64,000 nt of DNA from the NCBI RefSeq assembly GCF_965230805.1, contig NZ_OZ246019.1, forward strand, positions 868,001 through 932,000, written 5' to 3'. Under the pieces are notes generated by a model, which saw only the letters and a list, made by a program, of their open reading frames with translations, had not been told where the DNA came from and ran no database searches. Positions within the stretch are counted from its first letter, which is position 1. Every line of letters starts with the position of its first letter. Shown here in pieces: positions 26,074 through 34,222 of the stretch. A program made the translations under genes and the position numbers. Source of the stretch: Marinifilum sp965230805. Lineage in GTDB: Bacteria > Bacteroidota > Bacteroidia > Bacteroidales > Marinifilaceae.

Positions 26074-26140
26074 ATTATAATAGAAGCATTACTAATGCTT
26101 TATAGATTTGAGGATTTGTAGAATGAAATTGGAAATTTCT

Positions 26141-27187
26141 TTAATTCTCATCACGGAAGAACAGCTTATAGTAACTCAAATCACGAGCCGCATCGTAACC
26201 TTTTTCAATAAACTTACGCTGACCATGAATGTAAACATGAAAGTTCTTGTCTAGTTTTAGCACATGTTTAAAGTAACGCTGCTCACCTTTAACGGCATCG
26301 TTACTAATATCAAATTCAGGTTCAATCGAGGTACCTCTTTCATTCTGATAATATTCTTTGTATTCATCAAAAGCAGAAGCAACCTCGGGCTGTTCAATTA
26401 CTTCCTGTTTAAACAGATCTTCGTTGAACTCTTTTTTATCTTTAAAGAAATTGATCGATTTGTTCATCATATCAATCTGGTCGGCCTTGGCAACTTCGTT
26501 TTCATCGTTATACACATCACCAATAAAGCCTTTACACATGTCCAAATAATTCTGAGTATGGTAGAAATTGTCTTCACGAAGTTTCAAATCCAAAAAGTCT
26601 TCTTTCCAGTACAATGCATCTTTGTTTGGATTGGTTTTATCTACAATACAAACCTTAAAGCCTTTCTCCTTTTCGGTATTAAAAATCAAGCAACCTTTAT
26701 CCAATTTCTTGATATTAATGCCATCTTCGCAACCCAATTCGAAGTTCTCTTGTCGCTGATAAACTTTTAAGAAGGTGTCTTTATTTTCAGATTTAAATAT
26801 CCCTAAAGCATTGCAAACCTCACCATCAACCACGCAACCAGAGAAGGCTACAAGATAAAACTCACCTCCCTTAATATTTGGGTGATTCGATTTCTCGTAC
26901 AAATGAACCGCAATGTTTGTAGATTGATCGTAGAAGCTCTCGTTGTTCTCAAAAAATTCTGAAGCATAGCAATATACTTCGTTCATGTTAATACCAGCCT
27001 CATTTTGAAAATGGTAAAACTCCTCCTTATTAAAGGCAGTAAGAAAATATTTTAGTAAAACATCCCTTACATCCTCATCATCAATTTGGATTTCTGATTT
27101 AGAAAGTTTTAGATCCTCTTCAAGGTGTTTGTTTCCAACATTGTGTACTACAATGCGATCCAGATTTATCTCTTCAAAATTAAACAT
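26141..27187 (-). CDS. Nucleoid-associated protein, NdpA/YejK family
   Basis: 348 residues of the 37-kDa nucleoid-associated protein family. The family start (I-V-V-H-N-V-G-N-K), the acidic region around D-D-E-D-V-R-D-V-L-L-K-Y-F, the K-G-G-E-F-Y-L-V-A-F block and the late F-K-H-V-L-K-L-D-K-N-F-H-V-Y-I-H-G segment all fit. Length equals the E. coli homologue. It is thought to bind the nucleoid; its exact role is unclear. Single gene, divergent from the esterase at 27298. Confidence 0.88.
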   Translation of the reverse strand: MFNFEEINLDRIVVHNVGNKHLEEDLKLSKSEIQIDDEDVRDVLLKYFLTAFNKEEFYHFQNEAGINMNEVYCYASEFFENNESFYDQSTNIAVHLYEKSNHPNIKGGEFYLVAFSGCVVDGEVCNALGIFKSENKDTFLKVYQRQENFELGCEDGINIKKLDKGCLIFNTEKEKGFKVCIVDKTNPNKDALYWKEDFLDLKLREDNFYHTQNYLDMCKGFIGDVYNDENEVAKADQIDMMNKSINFFKDKKEFNEDLFKQEVIEQPEVASAFDEYKEYYQNERGTSIEPEFDISNDAVKGEQRYFKHVLKLDKNFHVYIHGQRKFIEKGYDAARDLSYYKLFFRDEN

Positions 27188-27297
27188 ATGGTACTATTTT
27201 ATGAATCTGACAAAGATACGCACTTTCGTTAAATATTGAATTTGTTTTTTTTCATATCAGATTCTTTCATAGATTTATTAGAACAAAATCAATCGAT

Positions 27298-27984
27298 ATG
27301 AATAAATCCTTTATTTTAAGCATTGCATTACTTTTCTTATTTATGGGTAGCCTAAAAGCTCAACAAACAGAAAAAACTTCCAGTTCCGGATTAAAATACC
27401 TGGAATACATTCCACAAGTTGATACAGGAAGCGAAGGTTTTCCCTTACTCATTTTCCTTCATGGAATGGGCGAAAGAGGAGATAATCTGGATAAATTGAA
27501 GGTACATGGACCACCATCTTTTCTTGATGAAAAAACAGACTTCCCATTTATTACCATATCACCACAGTGTCCTGATAAAAGTTATTGGAGTGAAGATATT
27601 CTGCTGCCTTTTTTTGATGAAATCATAGATAAATATCCTGTTGATAAGAAACGAATTTACCTAAGCGGATTAAGCATGGGTGGCTTTGGAACCTGGGGAT
27701 GCATAGTAGCTAAACCTGATTTGTTTGCAGCAGCTGTGCCTATTTGTGGTGGTGGAAATCCAAAAAAGCTCGAGGCTGTAAAAGACATGCCAATTTGGGT
27801 GTTCCATGGTGCAAAAGATAAAGTTGTACCCCTCATCCGATCGGAAGAAATGGTAAATAAACTGAAAGCTTTAGGCAGCCAGGTAAAATTTACCGTTTAC
27901 CCTAAAGCCGGTCATGATTCGTGGACCGAAACCTATGCCAATCCTAAATTGTACGAATGGCTTTTGTCGCATCATAAAAATTAG
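27298..27984 (+). CDS. Secreted alpha/beta-hydrolase esterase
   Basis: 228 residues with a signal peptide (1-21, ending L-K-A-Q). Oxyanion H-G-M-G-E-R-G, nucleophile elbow G-L-S-M-G-G, acid D in H-G-A-K-D-K-V-V-P and His in K-A-G-H-D-S-W form a complete triad. Order and length match the phospholipase/carboxylesterase or feruloyl-esterase-like (polyhydroxybutyrate depolymerase related) group common in Bacteroidota. Substrate unknown; periplasmic. Confidence 0.88.
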   Translation: MNKSFILSIALLFLFMGSLKAQQTEKTSSSGLKYLEYIPQVDTGSEGFPLLIFLHGMGERGDNLDKLKVHGPPSFLDEKTDFPFITISPQCPDKSYWSEDILLPFFDEIIDKYPVDKKRIYLSGLSMGGFGTWGCIVAKPDLFAAAVPICGGGNPKKLEAVKDMPIWVFHGAKDKVVPLIRSEEMVNKLKALGSQVKFTVYPKAGHDSWTETYANPKLYEWLLSHHKN

Positions 27985-28004
27985 ACAGAAGTACATTATT
28001 ACTG

Positions 28005-28030
28005 ATACCCTTATAAGGGGTATTATTCTT
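28005..28030 (+). terminator. Terminator of the esterase gene
   Basis: ATACCC / GGGTAT stem with a 7-base loop followed by a TATTCTTTAT tail. Confidence 0.55.
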
Positions 28031-28210
28031 TATACAAATATTTTAGATTGTTAAAAGAAAAACGATTACACTAAAAAGATTAGAAAATTGTACAATCGAG
28101 GAATTCTCGCATTTTAAGGGAAAAACTCTTCTCGAAAACGAGGAGATATTTGTACAGAGGGGAACCAAAAAGTAAGAGCATCAGATGTACCACTTTCTAC
28201 TTCCTACTTC

Positions 28211-29740
28211 CTACTTGATACTTCTTACTTTACCTTTCCTCTGTTTCCTATACAGCAGATATCCCACGATGAGAACCCATAGAATAGTAATTCCAGCTAT
28301 TGGTATAAACAGAATATACAACTTCCCAAAAATGTATTGGTATATGCGTCCTGTATGAACCTCAAGACAAAGATTCCATAAAGACATTGGGCTCTCTTGA
28401 ATATTTGTTGGCATCCTAACAAAACCAGAATCATCACTTAAATTTCCTGCTCCCAGATTGTAATCGAAGATGATCTCACGTCCTTCCTTATCCTTTAAAT
28501 ATCCGGCTATGGGATGAGCCGCTATTGGAGGTCCCATTCTGCGAACAGGAACATGAGGTCGCTTGCTAATGTAATCGAATATCAGATTTCGTTCTGGCAT
28601 CCAATAAAAAATACCGCTAAACGAACCAACTAAGTATTGACCTTCTCCAAGCTTTTCAAATACATTTACTCCCATAACCGAAATAGGAGGCTGATTTTGA
28701 TATCTTTCAGGTGCAGTTGCGAACAAATCGTCACTATAGTAAATGCCTTCATTGGTTGCCAACATGATTCGATCAAGCTCATCATCATATAGAACTCTTC
28801 TCAATTGATCGTACAAAGGATTCGGATTGTCAAGATGTGTAAAAGGAATTTTATCTACCCGACTGTGGGCAATGGGAATTAACAATGGAGGACGTAAAAA
28901 CATTCCTGTAATTGTGGTTAATATCAGAAATACAATTAACCAGTTTCCAAAATGATTGTGCCATTTCAAGTTAAATTTTAAGAATGAGATTTTTCTTTTT
29001 GCAGCTCCTCCTCTTTTCTTTATTCTTTTAATCCAATCGGGAAATAGGAAATAAACTATTCCACTAAAACACAGAAATAGAAAAACCAATCCTATAAAAT
29101 CTACAAACAGCTTTCCAAACAGTCCGAATGCTTCGCCACTGTGAATTTCCCATAGGGTTTTGAATAAGCTTGTTTTACCATCGTAATTTGCACTGGCAGG
29201 AATGTTTACAATTTCGAAAGTATTAGCAGTTTTCTTCAATAAATTGCTTCGGGTAAGAATGTAAAGATCCTTGCCGACTTCCATAAAATCAACAACTCTC
29301 TCCTCTTTTATAGGAAGATCAATCTTACTCCATTCACTATTTTTGTGCTGATAAAGTCCAAACAAAGTTCCTGCAAACAATTCTCCTTTCTGGATTTCGA
29401 TTATTTTTTCAAGCTTTCGGTTATCGATACCTTCTGGCAAACCAGCATTAAAATCAGTAAAACTATTAAGGCTATCGGCACTTTTCCAAACACCAATATT
29501 CCCATAGATTAGCGAAGAGCCATCGGAAAGGTGTATTGCTGATTTTACAGCTGCCTTGTTCCAGTTTTTATACTGATATTCCGATCCAAGATATTTACGA
29601 TTTACTTCGCAGGAAGAAAACAGAGCTCGATGGTTCATTATTATCCCGGAAATGGAAAATAAAATGATCAAAATTGTGAGCACTAATGATGGCCACTTGT
29701 GGTATTTTTTCAAAAACTGAATTGTTTTGCTCTTTGCCAT
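28211..29740 (-). CDS. PepSY-associated membrane protein
   Basis: 509 residues with the PepSY-TM arrangement: first helix after K-K-Y-H-K-W-P-S-L (about 14-34), central helices (about 205-235 and 258-280) and a last one near 475-497, separated by large extracytoplasmic domains. H-S-G-E and H-T-G-R motifs before helices are typical. Such proteins are linked to metal reduction or iron uptake in Bacteroidota, but here no TonB receptor is adjacent, so the role is open. The 3' end runs into a short TACTTCC repeat. It lies downstream of hcp but two terminator hairpins separate them. Confidence 0.8.
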   Translation of the reverse strand: MAKSKTIQFLKKYHKWPSLVLTILIILFSISGIIMNHRALFSSCEVNRKYLGSEYQYKNWNKAAVKSAIHLSDGSSLIYGNIGVWKSADSLNSFTDFNAGLPEGIDNRKLEKIIEIQKGELFAGTLFGLYQHKNSEWSKIDLPIKEERVVDFMEVGKDLYILTRSNLLKKTANTFEIVNIPASANYDGKTSLFKTLWEIHSGEAFGLFGKLFVDFIGLVFLFLCFSGIVYFLFPDWIKRIKKRGGAAKRKISFLKFNLKWHNHFGNWLIVFLILTTITGMFLRPPLLIPIAHSRVDKIPFTHLDNPNPLYDQLRRVLYDDELDRIMLATNEGIYYSDDLFATAPERYQNQPPISVMGVNVFEKLGEGQYLVGSFSGIFYWMPERNLIFDYISKRPHVPVRRMGPPIAAHPIAGYLKDKEGREIIFDYNLGAGNLSDDSGFVRMPTNIQESPMSLWNLCLEVHTGRIYQYIFGKLYILFIPIAGITILWVLIVGYLLYRKQRKGKVRSIK

Positions 29741-29758
29741 ACGATAAAGATAATATCA

Positions 29759-29807
29759 AAAAAAATGTCTGAAAGAACAGCAAATTGCTTCGATCAGACA
29801 TTTTTTT
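29759..29807 (-). terminator. Strong hairpin in front of the PepSY gene
   Basis: AAAAAAATGTCTGA and TCAGACATTTTTTT are perfect 14-bp arms around 21 bases. T run on both strands; it lies between hcp's own terminator and the PepSY start at 29740. Confidence 0.7.
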
Positions 29808-29847
29808 ACTTTAACCTAAAACCTACGAATCTTTTACAGATTGTAAA

Positions 29848-29901
29848 AAAATACGCCCCGCTCAAACTCCCTCTCATCAAAACTATCTTGGGGCGTATTT
29901 T
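29848..29901 (-). terminator. Terminator of hcp
   Basis: AAAATACGCCCC and GGGGCGTATTTT, a perfect 12-bp stem with a 30-base loop, 21 bp after the hcp stop codon. Confidence 0.85.
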
Positions 29902-29921
29902 ATATTAATTCAAACTATCTT

Positions 29922-31568
29922 TTAGTTCAAAAACATTTTCATGTCCTCATCTACAGTACCAATTCCACCAATTCCGAAAGTATCAATCAATACTTTTGCT
30001 ACGTTTGGCGATAGGAATGCTGGCAATGTAGGTCCTAAGTGGATGTTCTTAACACCTAGGTGAAGAAGCGCTAGCAATACAATAACAGCTTTCTGCTCGT
30101 ACCATGCAATGTTGTATGCAATTGGAAGATCGTTGATATCGTTCAACTCAAATACTTCTTTCAATTTTAAAGCGATAACTGCCAATGAGTATGAGTCGTT
30201 ACACTGACCAGCATCCAATACACGTGGAATACCTCCGATATCACCTAGCTCTAACTTGTTGTAACGATACTTAGCACAACCTGCAGTTAAAATAACAGTA
30301 TCTTGTGGTAATTTTGCAGCAAATTCAGTATAGTAATCACGACCTTTCATTCTACCGTCGCAACCAGCCATCACAAAGAACTTACGAATAGCACCTGATT
30401 TTACAGCATCAACAACTTTATCTGCAACCTGCATTACCTGGTTGTGTGCGAATCCACCAACGATTTTACCTTTTTCAATTTCGGTTGGAGCAGCACAAGT
30501 CTTCGCTAACTCAATAATTTCTGAGAAGTCTTTCTTTCCGTTTTCATCAGCAACAATATGCTTAAATCCCGGGAAACCTGATGAACCGGTAGTAAATACT
30601 TTATCCTGGTAAGTTGAGTTCGCTTTTGGAGGAACAATACAGTTGGTAGTGAACAAGATTGGTCCGTTGAATGTTTCGAACTCTTCGTTTTGCTTCCACC
30701 AAGCATTACCATAGTTACCTACAAAGTGCTCATATTTTTTGAATCCTGGATAGTAGTTAGCAGGCAACATTTCTGAGTGTGTGTATACATCAACACCAGT
30801 TCCTTCAGTTTGCTTCAACAAGTCTTCCATGTCTTTCAAATCGTGACCTGAAATTAAGATACCCGGCTTGTTGCTAACACCAATATTTACTTCTGTTACT
30901 TCAGGATTTCCGTAAGCAGATGTATTTGCTTCATCCAAAGTAGCCATTGCAGTTACACCATTAGCACCACACTTCATTACTAAACCTACTAAATCGTCAG
31001 CAGAAAGAGTATCATCGGTAGTTGCTACTAAAGCTTCTTGCATGAAAGCGTATAACTCATCTTTTTCGAAACCCAAATTGTAAGCGTGCTCAGTATAAGC
31101 TGCTAAACCTTTAACACCATAAATCAAAAGCTCACGCAATGAACGAACATCTTCGTTTTCAGTTGCCAAAATACCAACAACACGAGCTTTTGCATCAAAA
31201 TCATTTTCAGAATCGGCAAACCAAGTTGCAGAATGATGAAGATCACCGAAAGAAACACCAGCTTCTTCAGCTTGTTTTTTAATTTCTTCTCTTAATTTTA
31301 ATCCTTCGCGAATCGCTTCAACGAATTTTACTTTATCGAAGTTTGCATTTGTAATAGTCATAAACAAACCGTTCATAACGAAGTTGTTCACTTTCTCATT
31401 CTCAACACCAGCTTCGCGAGCTTTAACACTGTACACTGAAATTCCTTTCATCACGTACATTAAAAGATCCTGAATGTTTGCAACCTCATCGGTTTTTCCA
31501 CAAACACCTTTAATTGTACAACCAGTTCCCTTGGCTGCTTCCTGACATTGATAACAAAACATGCTCAT
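29922..31568 (-). CDS. hcp: Hybrid cluster protein / hydroxylamine reductase
   Basis: 548 residues. N-terminal Cys set C5-x2-C8-x8-C17-x5-C23 (M-S-M-F-C-Y-Q-C-Q-E) binds the cubane cluster of the short-type Hcp; later C and E residues in G-H-D-L-K-D, F-T-T-N-C-I-V-P, G-C-D-G-R, G-C-A-K-Y-R and D-A-G-Q-C-N-D supply the hybrid [4Fe-2O-2S] cluster. The enzyme reduces hydroxylamine in vitro and handles nitric oxide in anaerobes. A TGTAAC-N4-GTTACA dyad about 112 bp upstream fits control by HcpR. No hcr reductase gene is adjacent. Confidence 0.95.
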   Translation of the reverse strand: MSMFCYQCQEAAKGTGCTIKGVCGKTDEVANIQDLLMYVMKGISVYSVKAREAGVENEKVNNFVMNGLFMTITNANFDKVKFVEAIREGLKLREEIKKQAEEAGVSFGDLHHSATWFADSENDFDAKARVVGILATENEDVRSLRELLIYGVKGLAAYTEHAYNLGFEKDELYAFMQEALVATTDDTLSADDLVGLVMKCGANGVTAMATLDEANTSAYGNPEVTEVNIGVSNKPGILISGHDLKDMEDLLKQTEGTGVDVYTHSEMLPANYYPGFKKYEHFVGNYGNAWWKQNEEFETFNGPILFTTNCIVPPKANSTYQDKVFTTGSSGFPGFKHIVADENGKKDFSEIIELAKTCAAPTEIEKGKIVGGFAHNQVMQVADKVVDAVKSGAIRKFFVMAGCDGRMKGRDYYTEFAAKLPQDTVILTAGCAKYRYNKLELGDIGGIPRVLDAGQCNDSYSLAVIALKLKEVFELNDINDLPIAYNIAWYEQKAVIVLLALLHLGVKNIHLGPTLPAFLSPNVAKVLIDTFGIGGIGTVDEDMKMFLN

Positions 31569-31650
31569 AATAGTATTTCTTAGTGTTATTTATTTAGTTT
31601 ATTTAGTCTTCAATTCATGTCACAATTGGAATTATTTCCTTTTGACATTA

Positions 31651-31658
31651 CAAATATC
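31651..31658 (-). promoter_or_regulatory. Possible -7 element of the hcp promoter
   Basis: On the minus strand GATATTTG differs by one base from the Bacteroidota -7 consensus TAnnTTTG. It lies 22 bp downstream of the HcpR-like dyad, which puts the dyad near -41 from an inferred start, the classic activator position. Confidence 0.4.
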
Positions 31659-31679
31659 CGACATCGTCAACCTAAAAAG

Positions 31680-31695
31680 TGTAACGGATGTTACA
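31680..31695. promoter_or_regulatory. HcpR-like (CRP/FNR family) operator upstream of hcp
   Basis: Perfect dyad TGTAAC-GGAT-GTTACA. The form GTAAC-N4-GTTAC is, to my knowledge, the motif predicted for HcpR outside the deltaproteobacteria. It sits 112-127 bp before the hcp start codon. Confidence 0.75.
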
Positions 31696-31752
31696 AACAC
31701 TAAATTATTTCAGATTTTTTTATCTTTTTTTCTTTTACAAAAGTTTAGAGAT

Positions 31753-31780
31753 AAAAAAACCCAACCGAAATTCGATTGGG
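31753..31780 (-). terminator. Terminator of the Spy-like gene
   Basis: CCCAA-CGAA / TTCG-TTGGG stem with a 7-T tail on the minus strand. Confidence 0.8.
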
Positions 31781-31805
31781 ACTTAAATATTGTATGGTAT
31801 CAAAG

Positions 31806-32177
31806 CTAAAGTCTTTTAAACATTCGCTTTAGTTTCTCTTTTAACTCACACTTGCGTTTCTTATAGCTTGCCAACTGTGTTGCTGTTAAAACATCACTAA
31901 AATCATTTTCCTTTTGTAGTAAACTGTCACGAACTGCTTGCATACATGGAAAACCTGCTTTTTCGGTAGTTAATCGATCTATCTCTTTTTCGCATTCGAG
32001 ATTTAGTTCCTTCACCTTAGATATTTGCTCATCGCTTAAATCTAATTTTTCGGTCATCCATTGGGTAATTACATCTGCCCTTTTCTCAGCTTCTGTATTC
32101 TTTTTAGCACTAACTGTAGCACTTACAAAAACAAATAATAGAATCAAATTTACTTTTACAAACTTCATAAACCTCAT
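31806..32177 (-). CDS. Small secreted helical protein (Spy/CpxP-like)
   Basis: About 123 residues from the ATG at 32177; an earlier ATG at 32198 and a later one at 32168 are possible, the hydrophobic signal segment (V-N-L-I-L-L-F-V-F-V-S-A-T-V-S-A) being included in each. The mature part is helical and charged, with L-D-L-S-D-E-Q-I-S-K-V and L-T-A-T-Q-L-A-S-Y-K-K-R, the spaced L-[TS]-x-x-Q motifs of periplasmic Spy/CpxP-like proteins. It could bind unfolded envelope proteins or metal; function is not proven. Followed by its own terminator. Confidence 0.65.
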   Translation of the reverse strand: MRFMKFVKVNLILLFVFVSATVSAKKNTEAEKRADVITQWMTEKLDLSDEQISKVKELNLECEKEIDRLTTEKAGFPCMQAVRDSLLQKENDFSDVLTATQLASYKKRKCELKEKLKRMFKRL

Positions 32178-32482
32178 TTTTTGTTCTAAAATGTACACAC
32201 AACTTCAAACGTTTGTTTTTAAAGAATGTTATACAAATCGACAGAAAAATATAAAAAATTAGAGAATTCAACAAACAGATTCTCAACATTCTGAGATAAC
32301 AAATTAAGTGCCAAATGTATTAACAAAACACATATAAAGAATAAAGTTAAGTGTGCTATTTATTAAGAAATAATTAATAATTTGCGCTTTCTTTTATATC
32401 GGATCTGTGCTAATATTGGTATTTAATTAATACAGATGATATAACACATCGAATTAATTGTGAAGTTGAACTTATTATCCAA

Positions 32483-33073
32483 ATGAATATGAAATCGATA
32501 AATATCTATACCGATACAAAAGCCTTAATTTTTGATTTAGATGGAACACTGGCCGACACAATGCCATTGCATTATGAAGCCTGGAAAAAAGCTGCAGAAC
32601 TTATGAATGTTGAATATTCATTCGAGTTTTTATCAGCCTGTGCAGGAATGCCATCTTCTAAAATTATCGAAAAACTAAACAAAGAACACAACCGTTCTAT
32701 TGATCCGCAGGAATTCTCAGATTGTAAAGAAGAATTTTTTGCTAAGGAAATGCATAAGATAACTGAAATTAAACCAGTAACTGATTTGGTATATAAATTC
32801 CATAAGCAGCTTCCAATGGCAGTTGGTACAGGGGGTAAAAGGAATATCGCACAAGAAACTTTGGAAATTCTTGGTTTGGATAAATACATTCCGATATTGG
32901 TGAGTGCCGACGATGTGAGCAAGCACAAACCCGAACCTGAAACATTCTTAAAATGTGCCGATTTAATGGGAATTGATCCTAAAAACTGCCAGGTTTTTGA
33001 AGATGGACTGTTGGGTATTCAAGCAGCCGAAAAAGCAGGGATGATGGTTACCGATGTAACTCCATTTTATTAA
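32483..33073 (+). CDS. HAD-superfamily sugar-phosphate phosphatase (YqaB/beta-PGM subgroup)
   Basis: 196 residues. Motif I D-L-D-G-T-L-A-D-T with the nucleophile and acid Asp, motif II V-G-T-G-G-K, motif III K-H-K-P-E-P, motif IV V-F-E-D-G-L-L-G-I-Q-A-A. The helical cap between motifs I and II and the P-L-H-Y-E-A-W start place it with YqaB fructose-1-phosphate phosphatase and beta-phosphoglucomutases. The start may be 32483 or the ATG two codons later. The nuclease-fold lipoprotein gene follows after 16 bp, so an operon is likely. Confidence 0.85.
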   Translation: MNMKSINIYTDTKALIFDLDGTLADTMPLHYEAWKKAAELMNVEYSFEFLSACAGMPSSKIIEKLNKEHNRSIDPQEFSDCKEEFFAKEMHKITEIKPVTDLVYKFHKQLPMAVGTGGKRNIAQETLEILGLDKYIPILVSADDVSKHKPEPETFLKCADLMGIDPKNCQVFEDGLLGIQAAEKAGMMVTDVTPFY

Positions 33074-33089
33074 ATCAATAACACTCATC

Positions 33090-34100
33090 ATGTATAGAAA
33101 AATCCTCCTACTGATTTCTGTTGCATTTATTCTTTTCTCATGCTCCGAACAAAAAAGGGAGTATACATTAGCTTTTTACAATGTCGAAAATTTATTTGAC
33201 ACAATTAATGATCCTATTAAATGGGATGATGATTTCACGCCCGAAGGTAGGCTAAGGTTTACCTCTAATCGATACGAAGATAAGCTTGATAAACTATCGA
33301 AAGTATTAGCATCTATCGATACTTTAAGTTTACCTTCAATTATCGGTCTTTGCGAAATTGAAAACCGTTTGGTTATTGAAGATTTGCGTAATGAAGATGA
33401 TTTAATTCACGGAAACTATAAAATTGCACACATCGAAAGTCCGGATAAAAGAGGGATTGATTGTGCTCTGCTCTATAAAAGTGAGGACTTTAAATACATC
33501 AAACACGAAGCAATTGGAATACAGTTTCCATGGGAACCAGAATATAAAACAAGAGATATCCTTCATGTGGAAGGTATTCTTGGAAAAGATACGGTTCACA
33601 TTTTTGTAAACCACTGGCCCTCGAGAATAGGAGGACAGGAAAAATCGGAGAAAAACAGAGTTTTTGTAGCAGAACAATTAAGAAAATCCGTGAATCAAAT
33701 TCAAGACAAAAACCCATTGGCCAAAATCATTATCATGGGCGATTTTAATGACGAGCCAAACAACATTTCGGTTACCAATACATTAAAAGCAAATAATAAT
33801 ACATTGAATAAGCCTGAAGAATTACACAATCTGATGTATGATTTGTTTGAATCAGGACAAGGAACATACAATTACAGAGGTGATTGGAACATGCTGGATC
33901 ATTTGATTGTTTCCAAATCGCTGATCAATTCGGAACAAGGGCTTAGCACATCTTTTGGTGCAGGAAAAATCTTTAAAGAAGATTGGATCTGCTATAAGAA
34001 TAAGGATGGTATTTTAATCCCAAGCAGAACTTATGGAGGGCCAAATTATTATGGGGGATACAGCGATCATTTCCCTGTTTACTTTAAATTAAGGAATTAA
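33090..34100 (+). CDS. Endonuclease/exonuclease/phosphatase-fold lipoprotein
   Basis: 336 residues. Lipobox L-F-S-C gives acylated Cys about 18. EEP-fold motifs in order: Y-N-V-E-N-L-F-D, C-E-I-E-N-R (catalytic Glu), N-H-W-P-S-R, M-G-D-F-N-D-E (catalytic Asp/Asn), L-D-H-L-I-V and Y-S-D-H-F-P-V (catalytic Asp-His). It could hydrolyse DNA, phosphoinositide or other phosphodiesters outside the cytoplasm; Bacteroidota members are commonly annotated only as EEP proteins. Second gene of an apparent operon with the HAD phosphatase, closed by a strong terminator. Confidence 0.87.
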   Translation: MYRKILLLISVAFILFSCSEQKREYTLAFYNVENLFDTINDPIKWDDDFTPEGRLRFTSNRYEDKLDKLSKVLASIDTLSLPSIIGLCEIENRLVIEDLRNEDDLIHGNYKIAHIESPDKRGIDCALLYKSEDFKYIKHEAIGIQFPWEPEYKTRDILHVEGILGKDTVHIFVNHWPSRIGGQEKSEKNRVFVAEQLRKSVNQIQDKNPLAKIIIMGDFNDEPNNISVTNTLKANNNTLNKPEELHNLMYDLFESGQGTYNYRGDWNMLDHLIVSKSLINSEQGLSTSFGAGKIFKEDWICYKNKDGILIPSRTYGGPNYYGGYSDHFPVYFKLRN

Positions 34101-34121
34101 GTATCATCTCTATAAAATAGC

Positions 34122-34153
34122 AATGCCGACCCTACAATGAGTCGGCATTTTTG
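34122..34153 (+). terminator. Terminator of the HAD/EEP operon
   Basis: AATGCCGAC / GTCGGCATT, perfect 9-bp stem, then TTTTTG. Confidence 0.9.
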
Positions 34154-34222
34154 TTGAAAAAACATTTTTAGGTTCACATTGTTTCTCTATTTTAGCATTG
34201 CTTTATAGGAAAGAAAGAGGGA

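Noticed and set aside
28190..28230. Sixth tandem array (TACTTCC repeats)
   Set aside because: Only a few 7-bp steps at the end of the PepSY gene; ordinary short-sequence slippage.
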